Positions 51,245-59,660 are shown, numbered from the stretch's first letter. The stretch: 64,000 nt of DNA from an uncultured Clostridia bacterium (GCA_947168885.1 CAMVNQ010000001.1:248001-312000); one strand, 5' to 3'. The notes: generated from the sequence alone by a model not told the origin. Translations and numbers: made by a program.

Positions 51245-51320
51245 TGGGCTGTCGCCAAGTGGTAAGGCAAGGGACTTTGACTCCCTCATCCCGTGGGTTC
51301 AAATCCCGCCAGCCCAACCA
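51245..51320 (+). tRNA. tRNA-Gln (TTG anticodon)
   Basis: The acceptor stem TGGGCTG/CAGCCCA, the anticodon loop CTTTGAC with TTG flanked by AGGGA/TCCCT, and the T-arm GTGGG-TTCAAAT-CCCGC complete the cloverleaf. The 3' CCA is encoded (51318-51320). The repeat at 51318-51486 begins at this CCA. Confidence 0.92.
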
Positions 51321-51486
51321 CGGCATTCGCCGTTTCGCCGTATGTTACTCCGGTAGCATACGGTATTTTTCTGCCACGCTGTCCAGAGCTCAGATATACT
51401 TTCTGTAACGCAATCCCACGGCATTCGCCGTTTCGCCGTATGTTACTCCGGTAGCATACGGTATTTTTCTGCCACGCTGTCCAGAG
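51318..51486. repeat. 71-bp direct repeat starting at the tRNA CCA, two copies
   Basis: Copies 51318-51388 and 51416-51486 appear identical and begin with CCACGGCATTCGCC. Each contains the hairpin CCGTATG/CATACGG (51337-51362 and 51435-51460) followed by TATTTTT, a terminator. Thus the tRNA terminator is duplicated with a 98-bp period. Confidence 0.85.
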
Positions 51487-51488
51487 TG

Positions 51489-51655
51489 CAGATACCGTAG
51501 CAATTGCTGCAAGCTATCATTTAGATGAATATATGTTATCGTATGTCAAGCGCAAGCTTGACAATTCAAAGGTTAGGCAGACTTCATACGACAGAGACAT
51601 CAGAACAATGAACAATCAGATTATACCGAGAATATTCGGTTTAAGTTTTATTTAA
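51489..51655 (+). pseudogene. possible remnant of a tyrosine recombinase (integrase)
   Basis: An open frame ending at TAA 51653-51655, whose internal part (from ATG 51533) reads YVKRKLDNSKVRQTSYDRD followed by NNQIIPRIFG. This resembles the core-binding domain of tyrosine integrases (a basic helix, then a T/S-Y-x-R segment and an x-HIIPxxG-like end). There are no catalytic-domain residues; the frame stops right after. Location next to tRNA-Gln and a direct repeat fits the relic of an integrated element, but similarity over 40 residues is only suggestive. Confidence 0.4.
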
Positions 51656-51726
51656 GGTTCACAGGTTATAATACAGACAAAGAAAAGCAAAGTGCCGGTA
51701 TTATCCGGACAGAAAAGGAGTACACT

Positions 51727-53139
51727 ATGAAAAAATCAGCTTTAACCGCAATAATTCTTTCATCGGCTATATGTATGGCATTCACAGGTTGTGCGGCAAA
51801 CACCGCTGTGTCAGAAACAAGTGCCGGTTACGCGGATAATATGGCCGTGACTGTACAGGGCGACACCTCAGAAGCAGATGACAGCGCCGCAGCGGAACAG
51901 ATGATGCGCGGCTTTGGCGGGCGCGGAGGCTTCGGTAATTTCAATAACGCCGGAGCAGGCAGCTTCAGTGGGCAAAACACAGGATCGAGCTCGGTTATAA
52001 GCTCAGACACCGCGATAAATGTAACTATGGGAAGTTCCGCTATTGACACAGCAGAGCTGTTTACTACCCGGGACCTCAAGCAGACTGCGGATACGAGCAA
52101 AGCGCAGACAATAACAGTAGCGGACGGTAAAACAATAAATATCACTGAAGAGGGTATTTATGTAATCAAGGGCAGCGCGAAGAACTGCACGATCAAGGTG
52201 ACCGCCGACAAGTCTGCAAAGGTGCAGCTCGTACTCGACGGCGTGAGCATCACAAATGATGATTTCCCCGCGATATATGTTGTTTCTGCGGATAAATGCT
52301 TTGTAACGACCTCAAACAAAACAAGCAAACTTTCGGTGACCGGACAGTTCAAGGCTGACGGCGACACAAACACCGATGCGGTAATCTTTTCAAAGGACGA
52401 CATTGTACTTAACGGTGTAGGAACGCTCAATGTAACATCTTCATACGGAAACGGCATCACAGGCAAGGACGACATCAAGATCACCGGAGGCACATACAGC
52501 ATCACAAGTGCGAAGGACAGTATAGAAGCCAACGATTCGATAAGAATATGCGGCGGCAAATTCACGATAAACAGCAAGAAAGACGCTCTGCACTGCGAGA
52601 ATGACGAAGACGGCTCGGTGGGCTGGATCTATATTTCCGACGGTGAGTTCGATATAACGGCGTCGAGTGACGGTATTCAGGCCATAACGATACTTCAGAT
52701 AGACGGCGGAACGTTGAATATCAAGGCGTCTGAAGGTCTCGAAGCTTCTTATGTACAGATAAACGGCGGCAAAATAACCATATCCGCATCAGACGACGGT
52801 ATAAACGCTTCCCGCAAGAGTACAGCCATAACAACTGCGACCGTGGAAATAAACGGCGGAGAGCTTACGATAACTATGGGTCAGGGTGATACCGACGGGA
52901 TCGACGCGAACGGCAACATCTATGTGAACGGCGGCACCGTCAGCGTGACCGGTCAGTCCACGTTCGATTATGACGGTGTCGGGAAGCTTAACGGCGGAAC
53001 GGTGATCGTCAACGGTCAGAAGGTCACATCTCTTCCGCAGCCGATGATGGGCGGCGGACAGGGCGGCTTCGGCGGACAAGGCAGTTTCGGCAGACAGGGC
53101 GGCTTCGGCGGCCGTGGAGTATTCGGAACAACGACCTGA
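51727..53139 (+). CDS. carbohydrate-binding beta-helix lipoprotein
   Basis: 470 residues. The lipoprotein signal peptide ends with MAFTGC, so it is anchored to the membrane exterior. Two Gly/Phe-rich stretches flank the protein (RGFGGRGGFGNF near 59-72 and QGGFGGQGSFGRQGGFGGRG at the end). The middle (about 125-430) is a right-handed beta-helix with repeats such as DDIKITGGTYSITSAKDSI, NDSIRICGGKFTINSKKDAL, YISDGEFDITASSDGI and VQINGGKITISASDDGI. This is the 'carbohydrate-binding domain-containing' type often encoded with CotH/VTC clusters. Function unproven. Confidence 0.83.
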   Translation: MKKSALTAIILSSAICMAFTGCAANTAVSETSAGYADNMAVTVQGDTSEADDSAAAEQMMRGFGGRGGFGNFNNAGAGSFSGQNTGSSSVISSDTAINVTMGSSAIDTAELFTTRDLKQTADTSKAQTITVADGKTINITEEGIYVIKGSAKNCTIKVTADKSAKVQLVLDGVSITNDDFPAIYVVSADKCFVTTSNKTSKLSVTGQFKADGDTNTDAVIFSKDDIVLNGVGTLNVTSSYGNGITGKDDIKITGGTYSITSAKDSIEANDSIRICGGKFTINSKKDALHCENDEDGSVGWIYISDGEFDITASSDGIQAITILQIDGGTLNIKASEGLEASYVQINGGKITISASDDGINASRKSTAITTATVEINGGELTITMGQGDTDGIDANGNIYVNGGTVSVTGQSTFDYDGVGKLNGGTVIVNGQKVTSLPQPMMGGGQGGFGGQGSFGRQGGFGGRGVFGTTT

Positions 53140-53220
53140 TTTCATCGATCCACATTGCCGTGAATTTCATGTGTCGAGTAAACGAGCGCATGAAATTACG
53201 CTGATATAATAGCAATTTGC

Positions 53221-53265
53221 AGACAACAGCACCGGACAGCTCAAGGCTGTCCGGTGCTGTTGTCT
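53221..53265. terminator. perfect 20-bp stem hairpin
   Basis: AGACAACAGCACCGGACAGC pairs perfectly with its complement across a TCAAG loop. There is no T-run, so it is a symmetrical hairpin rather than a classical terminator, placed between the lipoprotein gene and lysR. Confidence 0.6.
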
Positions 53266-53329
53266 GGAACAAGATCGGGGCAGAGCCGGCGGGAACGGAA
53301 CAGCTCGGAAAAATGCAGTGAGGTGAACC

Positions 53330-53358
53330 TTGCAAATGCGCTTCCGATATGTTATAAT
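53330..53358 (+). promoter_or_regulatory. promoter of lysR gene
   Basis: TTGCAA (53330-53335), 17-bp spacer, TATAAT (53353-53358). Start codon about 33 bp downstream. Confidence 0.8.
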
Positions 53359-53391
53359 AGTGGTAATAAGTTAGTCAATGACGAGGGAAAA

Positions 53392-54279
53392 ATGGAACTC
53401 AGATTACTTGAATACTTTCTCGCCGTCGTCCGTGAGGAAAACATATCACGGGCCGCTGAAGTGCTTCATGTGACCCAGCCGACTTTGAGCCGCCAGATGA
53501 AGGAGCTTGAGGACGAGCTTCATACCACGCTGTTTATAAGAGGGAAAAGGCTTACTCTGACCGATTCGGGAGTTATGCTCCGCAGACGTGCGGAAGAAGT
53601 CGTGTCGCTTATGAACAAGATAGACAGCGAATTCCGGGAGCAAGAGGAAGTCAGCGGAGTTATCTCTGTCGGAAGCGGCGGTCTGAAAGCGGCGGGCGTC
53701 CTGCCTGAACTGATCGGGCATTTCCGTGAACGCTATCCGCTTGTGAGCTTTGAGATCATCACGGGTACTGCCGACCGCATCAAGGAAATGCTTGAACACG
53801 GTCTGCTTGATTTCGGATTCCTGCTGGAGCCGATAGATATGGAGAAATTCGATTATCTGCGCCTGCCGGTGAAGGAAGTATGGGGCGTTCTTTTTCCTGC
53901 CGGTCACCGGCTCGCATCCGAAAAAGCTATAACCCGCCAACAGCTGAAGGAGCTTCCTCTTGCGGTCACGAGCCGTAACGCTTTGCGCGGTGAGATCGAA
54001 GAATGGCTGAAATATCCCGTTTCGGAGCTGAATATTATAACAACATTTAATCTGATCGATAATGTCGCATTGCTTGCAGAGCGCGGCATAGCCTGTGCTC
54101 TGGCAGTCGAGGGTGCCGTGGATGTGTTTGATCCCGCCCGCTTTGCATTTCGGCCGTTGACGCCGGAACTTTCCATGACTTCGGTGTTTGCATGGAAGAA
54201 ACTCAGTCCGTATTCGGGCGCAGCCGGTAAATTCCTTGAATTTATCAAAACTATGCATTTGGGGCATACCGATGTATAA
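53392..54279 (+). CDS. LysR-family transcriptional regulator
   Basis: 295 residues from the ATG at 53392; the longer frame runs back through the promoter. The helix-turn-helix is at about 3-62 (LEYFLAVVREENISRAAEVLHVTQPTLSRQMKELEDEL), and a periplasmic-binding-like effector domain follows (VISVGSGGLKAAGVLPELIGHFRERYPLVSFEII). It probably controls the cluster transcribed downstream (54370-57600), which lies in the same direction rather than divergent. The effector is unknown. Confidence 0.9.
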   Translation: MELRLLEYFLAVVREENISRAAEVLHVTQPTLSRQMKELEDELHTTLFIRGKRLTLTDSGVMLRRRAEEVVSLMNKIDSEFREQEEVSGVISVGSGGLKAAGVLPELIGHFRERYPLVSFEIITGTADRIKEMLEHGLLDFGFLLEPIDMEKFDYLRLPVKEVWGVLFPAGHRLASEKAITRQQLKELPLAVTSRNALRGEIEEWLKYPVSELNIITTFNLIDNVALLAERGIACALAVEGAVDVFDPARFAFRPLTPELSMTSVFAWKKLSPYSGAAGKFLEFIKTMHLGHTDV

Positions 54280-54290
54280 AATATAAGCAT

Positions 54291-54319
54291 TTTACATATC
54301 GTCATAAATATGTTATACT
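54291..54319 (+). promoter_or_regulatory. promoter of the redox operon
   Basis: TTTACA (54291-54296), 17-bp spacer, TATACT (54314-54319), 51 bp before the first gene of the LysR-linked cluster. Confidence 0.65.
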
Positions 54320-54369
54320 GAGTACAGACACAAGGTGCTGTACTCTTTTACTTTTACCGAGGTGACCCT

Positions 54370-54615
54370 ATGAAAGTGACAATACCCGAGATAACCGATA
54401 AGGAGCTTGCCGATCTGCTGAAAAGCTCCGGTATGACAGAAGCAGAGGTAAAGTCATTCCGGAAACGATGTGAGAATAACTGCTGCAGTGCAGAAAAGGT
54501 ACGTGTCCTTCGGAAAACGAGAACAGCTCTGCTCGATAATATCCATGAAAAACAGGCTGTTCTTGACAAGCTTGACAATCTGATATGGTTTGCGGAACAC
54601 GGAGGAGGATCATGA
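54370..54615 (+). CDS. small helical protein of unknown function
   Basis: 81 residues. Three helices can be read, with the C-terminal one (TALLDNIHEKQAVLDKLDNLIWF) like the dimerisation coiled coil of MerR-family regulators, but no DNA-binding domain is present. Two adjacent cysteines occur (CENNCC). It overlaps the lipoprotein start by 4 bp. Possibly a small partner protein of the redox operon; function not known. Confidence 0.65.
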   Translation: MKVTIPEITDKELADLLKSSGMTEAEVKSFRKRCENNCCSAEKVRVLRKTRTALLDNIHEKQAVLDKLDNLIWFAEHGGGS

Positions 54616-55160
54616 AAACGACTGTGCTGATTATAGCTTTATGCTGCTGTACTGCGATATTTGCGGCGTGTGGAAAAACGCAGAGCGACAGAAACGCTCA
54701 GCAATATACTCCACAGACATCACAGCAGCAGATACTTACAGACAAACCGACTGAGGAAAGCGTTTTATCCGAAAGCCAGGCTGAGCTGTTATACGACAAG
54801 GAGCAGGATATGAAACTGAAATTATACGTCAACGGCACGGAACTGACTGCCACACTTTCCGGCAGCACCGCCGCAAAGGAACTTACGGAAAAGCTGAAAG
54901 CCGGGTCCGTGACCGTGACACTGAATGAATACGGCGGATTTGAAAAGGTCGGAAAGCTTCCGTGGGCGCTTACGAAAACAGATGAAAGCATCGCGGCCGA
55001 AGCGGGAGATATAATGCTCTATCAGGGCAATCAGATGACGATTTTTTACAACCCGAATTCGTGGAGCTATACGAAGCTCGGACATATTGACAATATCACA
55101 GGTGAAGAACTGGAAGATCTGTTCGGTGAGGGAAATATCACCGTAACATTATCATATTAA
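54612..55160 (+). CDS. lipoprotein with cyclophilin-like fold
   Basis: 182 residues from the ATG at 54612. The signal peptide ends IFAAC with Cys20-type acylation, and a Gln/Ser/Thr-rich linker follows (25-60). Residues about 75-182 match the bacterial cyclophilin-like family: MKLKLYVNGTELTATLSGSTAAKEL, PWALTKTDESIAAEAGDIMLYQGNQM, YNPNSWSYTKLGHI. No prolyl isomerase residues are certain. Genes for this fold are often near flavodoxins and hydrolases, as here. Confidence 0.83.
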   Translation: MKTTVLIIALCCCTAIFAACGKTQSDRNAQQYTPQTSQQQILTDKPTEESVLSESQAELLYDKEQDMKLKLYVNGTELTATLSGSTAAKELTEKLKAGSVTVTLNEYGGFEKVGKLPWALTKTDESIAAEAGDIMLYQGNQMTIFYNPNSWSYTKLGHIDNITGEELEDLFGEGNITVTLSY

Positions 55161-55175
55161 AACGGAGGTATCACT

Positions 55176-56174
55176 ATGAATAACGAAATGCTGACTTTGA
55201 CACAGGAATGGGACAAGACTTTTCCGAAGTCCGATAAGGTCGATCACAGGAAAGTGACATTCCACAACCGCTACGGTATCACTCTTGCTGCTGATATGTA
55301 TATCCCGAAGAACGCCGAAGGAAAGCTTCCTGCGGTCGCTGTCAGCGGACCGTTCGGTGCAGTCAAGGAGCAGTGCAGCGGTCTTTACGCTCAGACGCTT
55401 GCGGAACGCGGTTTCCTGACTGTCGCATTTGATCCGTCGTTCACAGGTGAAAGCGGAGGTCAGCCGAGATATATGGCTTCTCCCGACATCAACACAGAGG
55501 ATTTTCAGGCTGCTGTTGACTTCCTGTCCGTTCAGGAAAATGCGGATGCAGACCGTATCGGCATCTGCGGCATCTGCGGCTGGGGCGGTCTGGCGATCAA
55601 TACAGCGGCTCTCGATACCCGTATCAGGGCGACTGTCGCCGTTACAATGTACGATATGGCACGTGTCAATGCCAACGGTTATTTCGATTCCGAGAACAGC
55701 GAGAAAAAGCGCTTTGAGAAGAAAGTCGCTCTCAATGCCCAGCGTATCAGGGACTATCAGAGCGGCGGGTATGCTCCCGGCGGCGGTGTTGTTGACCCAC
55801 TGCCCGAAGACGCGCCTTTCTTCGTGAAGGATTACTATGACTACTACAAGACAAAGCGCGGCTATCATGCACGTTCACTCAACTCAAACAACGGCTGGAA
55901 TGTCATAGGCTGTATGTCGTTCCTTAATCAGCCGATCAATACTTATTCAAACGAAATAAGAAGTGCTGTTCTGCTGATCCACGGCGAAAAGGCTCATTCA
56001 TGCTATTTCAGCAGGGATGCTTACGAAGCTATGACACTGGACAGCAAATATACCAACAACAAAGAACTTATGATAATTCCCGACTGTGTTCATACAGACC
56101 TGTATGACGGCGGCGGCAAGAACGCTATTCCGTTTGATAAGATAGAGGCATTTTACCGCGAATATCTGAAATAA
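55176..56174 (+). CDS. alpha/beta hydrolase, Cys in nucleophile elbow
   Basis: 332 residues. KVTFHNRYGITLAADMYIPKN opens the fold; the nucleophile elbow reads GICGWG, where Cys replaces the usual Ser, as in some dienelactone-hydrolase-like members; VLLIHGEKAH and the late His in DCVHTDLYD complete the expected triad region. Substrate unknown. AACGGAGG precedes the ATG. Part of the LysR-linked redox operon. Confidence 0.8.
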   Translation: MNNEMLTLTQEWDKTFPKSDKVDHRKVTFHNRYGITLAADMYIPKNAEGKLPAVAVSGPFGAVKEQCSGLYAQTLAERGFLTVAFDPSFTGESGGQPRYMASPDINTEDFQAAVDFLSVQENADADRIGICGICGWGGLAINTAALDTRIRATVAVTMYDMARVNANGYFDSENSEKKRFEKKVALNAQRIRDYQSGGYAPGGGVVDPLPEDAPFFVKDYYDYYKTKRGYHARSLNSNNGWNVIGCMSFLNQPINTYSNEIRSAVLLIHGEKAHSCYFSRDAYEAMTLDSKYTNNKELMIIPDCVHTDLYDGGGKNAIPFDKIEAFYREYLK

Positions 56175-56185
56175 GGAGCAGAATA

Positions 56186-56728
56186 ATGGCTAAAAAGGTA
56201 CTTGTAATATCATCAAGTCTGCGCAATAACAGCAATTCCGAGATGCTTGCAAAACAGGCTGCAAAGGGTGCACAGGATGCCGGACACGATGTGGAATTCG
56301 TTACGCTGAAAGATAAAACGCTTAATTTCTGCAAGGGCTGTCTCGCCTGTCAGAAAACAATGAAGTGCGTTATCAGGGATGACGCGGCCGAGATCTGCGG
56401 GAAAGTCGGAAATTCCGACGTGCTTATCTTTGCAAATCCGATATATTACTATGAACTCTGCGGTCAGCTCAAGACCCTGCTCGACCGCTGTAATCCGCTT
56501 TTCCCGTCTGATTACAGATTCCGTGATGTTTACCTTATAACCGCTTCAGCCGAAGACGGCGATGAAGTTTATAAGACTGCTGAAGGCGGCTTGCAGGGCT
56601 GGGTCGATTGCTTTGAGAAAGCGAAGCTCGTAAAAGTACTGTCGGGCGGCGGTCTTACCGATCCTTCCGAGGCGGAAAAGAACGAAGAATACTTAAAATC
56701 AGCCTATGAGTTGGGAAAGAATGTCTGA
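56186..56728 (+). CDS. NADPH-dependent FMN reductase/flavodoxin-like protein
   Basis: 180 residues. The FMN phosphate-binding loop is SSSLRNNSNSEMLAK (about 8-22), and PIYYYELCGQLKTLLDR is the isoalloxazine-binding segment of the family. CKGCLACQKTMKC (about 48-60) is an additional cysteine cluster often seen in iron-sulfur flavoprotein-like NAD(P)H oxidoreductases. Probably reduces quinones or electrophiles. It is 11 bp downstream of the hydrolase gene. Confidence 0.85.
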   Translation: MAKKVLVISSSLRNNSNSEMLAKQAAKGAQDAGHDVEFVTLKDKTLNFCKGCLACQKTMKCVIRDDAAEICGKVGNSDVLIFANPIYYYELCGQLKTLLDRCNPLFPSDYRFRDVYLITASAEDGDEVYKTAEGGLQGWVDCFEKAKLVKVLSGGGLTDPSEAEKNEEYLKSAYELGKNV

Positions 56729-56844
56729 AATGTGTGACATCTATAACAACCGCTGATAAACATGATCTTCACATGACGGTAAAGCGCTGTGTCAGCGATT
56801 ACGGCTGTATTGCCTAAACCAAATATAAGAAAGCGGGTGTCATT

Positions 56845-57600
56845 ATGTCTGAAAAGATAGTACAGACAGCAGGCAGAAATCAGCTCGGAGAGTTCGCTCC
56901 GGACTTTGCACATTTCAATGATGATGTTCTTTTCGGTGAGAACTGGAACAACACCGATATTGACCTTAAAACGCGCAGCATCATTACGGTAGTCGCCCTT
57001 ATGTCACAGGGCGTGACGGATAATTCGATCAGATACCATATCCTGAACGCCAGAAATCACGGTGTTTCGCAGAAAGAAATGGCTGCGGTCATCACGCATA
57101 CAGCTTTCTACGCAGGCTGGCCGCACGCGTGGGCGGTGTTCAATATAGCAAAAGAGGTCTATGCGGATGGTGTTGCTGCGGTATCCGAGAAGGACAGATT
57201 CCGGAATGAACTGTTCTTCCCCATAGGAGAGCCGAATCCTTACGGGAATTACTTTGTGGGACAGAGCTATCTTGCGCCTGTCTCGACTGAGCAGATACCG
57301 ATATACAACGTGACTTTCGAGCCTTCCTGCCGTAACAACTGGCATATCCACCACGCTAAAAGCGGCGGCGGTCAGATGCTTATCTGCATCGGCGGCCGTG
57401 GCTGGTATCAGGAATGGGGCAAGGAAGCAAGAGAACTTCACGCCGGTGACATAGTCAATATTCCTGCCAACGTCAAACACTGGCACGGTGCGGCCAAAGA
57501 CAGCTGGTTCGCGCATCTTGCTGTTGAGATCGCCGGAGAGGACGGAAGCACTGAATGGTGCGAGGCGGTAAGCGACGAAGAATACAGTAAACTTGTATAA
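56845..57600 (+). CDS. carboxymuconolactone decarboxylase-cupin fusion protein
   Basis: 251 residues. The N-terminal CMD/AhpD-like helical domain (about 10-115: KTRSIITVVALMSQGVTDNSIRYHI, EMAAVITHTAFYAGWPHAW) lacks the CxxC disulfide pair. The C-terminal cupin (about 145-240) has GNYFVGQSYLAPV, HIHHAKSGGGQML, GDIVNIPANVKHWHGA with likely metal-binding His. Such fusions occur in detoxification operons. The 116-bp gap before it has no gene. It ends the operon, just before a terminator that carries MITE copy 2. Confidence 0.87.
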   Translation: MSEKIVQTAGRNQLGEFAPDFAHFNDDVLFGENWNNTDIDLKTRSIITVVALMSQGVTDNSIRYHILNARNHGVSQKEMAAVITHTAFYAGWPHAWAVFNIAKEVYADGVAAVSEKDRFRNELFFPIGEPNPYGNYFVGQSYLAPVSTEQIPIYNVTFEPSCRNNWHIHHAKSGGGQMLICIGGRGWYQEWGKEARELHAGDIVNIPANVKHWHGAAKDSWFAHLAVEIAGEDGSTEWCEAVSDEEYSKLV

Positions 57601-57709
57601 CAATCGTGCCCGTTCACGAATGATCATCCTATAAAGCGATCACCCGACTGTCTCTGCAATGCTCTGCGTCAGGAACATGACGGGTACGCAGACTTATACA
57701 TCAACAACC

Positions 57710-57910
57710 AAAAGCACCGGTTCCTTAAGGGAACCTCTAAAAACCCATTTTAGAGAAAAAGAGCTACTTGCGCCGATAGCTGTGTCAAGTCTCCTCACCT
57801 TGCGCCAGCAAGCTTTCGGAGCCTTTCCTTGCTCTCGACACAATTATCTCATTTTCTCCTTTCAAAGCGGTTTTTGGAGGTACCCTTAAGTCAGGAAAAC
57901 CGGTGCTTTT
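57710..57910. terminator. bidirectional terminator split by MITE copy 2
   Basis: Arms AAAAGCACCGGTT (57710-57722) and AACCGGTGCTTTT (57898-57910) are exact complements, each ending in an A- or T-run, now 175 bp apart because the MITE sits in the loop. Before insertion they formed a compact terminator between the convergent CMD-cupin and diguanylate cyclase genes. Confidence 0.8.
57725..57889. mobile_element. 157-bp MITE, copy 2, with TTAA target duplication
   Basis: Element 57729-57885 flanked by TTAA (57725-57728 and 57886-57889). It matches copy 1 except one base near the left end (CATTTTAGA against CATTTGAGA), with the same 17-18-bp imperfect inverted ends. It carries no transposase. The frame read across it is not a gene. 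Confidence 0.87.
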
Positions 57911-57916
57911 ATCGTT

Positions 57917-59365
57917 TTATTCTTGCTTTATTCGCTTTTTATCCTCATACATAGCCTTGTCGGCACGCTTGAAGATAAGGTCGAACGTCATATCCGCAGA
58001 TGAACGTTCGGCATAACCGACTGCCGCGGAATACCTGTGCCACGGCTTTCTGCCTTCCTTGCCCGCCGTTTCGGCATACTTGTTTTTCAGTGCTTTTACG
58101 AGCTCATGGCGGTTATCGTAATCCGCCCCGCAAAGTACAGCGACAAACTCGTCGCCGCCTATCCTGTAAACGGGGGAATGCTTGAAAACATCGCATATAA
58201 TACGGCTGCATCCTATGATATACGAGTCGCCCGCCTTATGACCGTAATTGTCGTTTATAGTCTTAAGCCCGTTTATATCTGTCATGACTATCGCAAATTT
58301 TGCGTTGCCTTCCGTAAGTTCTCTGTTGATGGCCTCAACGCGTTTTACATAAGCCGCCTTGCTTCCTACTTCCGTCAGGGCATCGCGGTATGCCGCCTTT
58401 GAGATCTCGCCTATCTGAAGATCTTTTGCTTTTATGTCAGACTCTGCGATGTAAAGGTCGTTCAGATGATCGATTATGTTTGTCTGCATCGAGCGGATAC
58501 TTTCATAAATATCGCGTATCTCGTCGTGACTGTTAATGCTGAGCTCGACGATCCCGGCATCGGCATAAGTCATCTGTTTACCGGGCTTGAAACGCTTCAT
58601 CTCCGCGGTCAGGGCATTCAGCGGCTCTATGACGGTTCTTGTGACGAAGAAGCCCGCGATCGCAAGCACAAGAATGATAAGTATGAGCGTACCGATAATT
58701 ATGTATTTGAAGAATCGGGTCCGCTCATCAATGACATCGTCCATTCCGAAGTCGCAGCCGATGAGACAAACGGCATCTCCGTTTTTGAGACATACCGGCG
58801 CATAAGCCGAGCAAAGCCAGCCCCAGTCTCCGTGTGAGATCGTCGGTTCGTCAAGTGTCCAAAGGTCTTTTCCGTAGAATTCGGGTTCTCTGTCCTCAAA
58901 GTAACCCGTGCGGTAAAGAGGATTTTCGTCATCGTCCATCAGATACATATCTGAAACAGCATCGACGTCGCCCGGCACGATGATATAAAGGTATTTTATA
59001 TCATTCATCGTGCGCAGGTAAGTATCGAGCTTATCCCGTGTCGCACTGTAGTTTTCCCAAAGCCCGTGCTGTTCAAGGTATTCTTTTATAAGGGTTTCGT
59101 CTTCCGCTTCCTCCGACCTGTCGCGAAGCTGCTGGAATTCCTCACTCTCCGCTGCTGCTCTGAGTTCCGCGAGATAGTCCGCATCTACAAGAGTGGCGAA
59201 GTTCCGTGCGTTGTCTTCGGAAAGCCGTTTATAGTATCTGTCGATCTGATCGGCGCTTACGTTATACGCTATCGACGCTGTGCCGAGAGCGACTGTGATG
59301 ACCGTGAGCACCAGGAAAATATACATTTTCAGACCGAGAGAAAAATGCTTTTTTCTTTCCTCCAT
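57917..59365 (-). CDS. membrane-bound diguanylate cyclase
   Basis: 482 residues. N-terminal membrane helix (about 12-33), an extracytoplasmic sensor of about 190 residues, a second helix (about 225-248: YIIIGTLILIILVLAIAGFFVTRT), a HAMP-like linker (MKRFKPGKQ...), and a GGDEF domain whose catalytic motif is intact (YRIGGDEFVAVL). GLKTINDNYGHKAGD is the substrate-binding region. It makes c-di-GMP in response to an unknown signal. The only other c-di-GMP-type protein in the window is the degenerate EAL/HDOD protein. Confidence 0.92.
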   Translation of the reverse strand: MEERKKHFSLGLKMYIFLVLTVITVALGTASIAYNVSADQIDRYYKRLSEDNARNFATLVDADYLAELRAAAESEEFQQLRDRSEEAEDETLIKEYLEQHGLWENYSATRDKLDTYLRTMNDIKYLYIIVPGDVDAVSDMYLMDDDENPLYRTGYFEDREPEFYGKDLWTLDEPTISHGDWGWLCSAYAPVCLKNGDAVCLIGCDFGMDDVIDERTRFFKYIIIGTLILIILVLAIAGFFVTRTVIEPLNALTAEMKRFKPGKQMTYADAGIVELSINSHDEIRDIYESIRSMQTNIIDHLNDLYIAESDIKAKDLQIGEISKAAYRDALTEVGSKAAYVKRVEAINRELTEGNAKFAIVMTDINGLKTINDNYGHKAGDSYIIGCSRIICDVFKHSPVYRIGGDEFVAVLCGADYDNRHELVKALKNKYAETAGKEGRKPWHRYSAAVGYAERSSADMTFDLIFKRADKAMYEDKKRIKQE

Positions 59366-59468
59366 TTTCCCGTTCCTCGCTTTTTGAGCTTTTTTGTCCG
59401 CTGTATCATCATTTTACAGCAATGAAACGTAAATGTTAAGGCTATACCGGCGGTATTGTCTTAAAATA

Positions 59469-59497
59469 ATTGTATCATATCCGATTATGAAATGCAA
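59469..59497 (-). promoter_or_regulatory. promoter of diguanylate cyclase gene
   Basis: Minus strand TTGCAT (59492-59497), 17-bp spacer ending TGA, TACAAT (59469-59474). About 105 bp before the start codon. Confidence 0.7.
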
Positions 59498-59660
59498 GTA
59501 AAAAAAATAAAAATGGTAGGTTTTAAAACATTTGTCCGTAATAATCGCAAAAAATGACAGATTTGTCATCAGTAATCTGAAAGCGTTCATTCAGTCGCGG
59601 ACGGTGTTGAACAGCGATCTTTGAAACAAATGAAAAAATAGTGAAATATCTCCGGAACGG

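Noticed and set aside
53221-53265. Standard rho-independent terminator of the lipoprotein gene
   Set aside because: The hairpin is perfect but no T-run follows on either strand; kept as a hairpin only.
57659-57889. 76-residue frame across MITE copy 2
   Set aside because: It runs through the element and a terminator arm and has no gene-like features.
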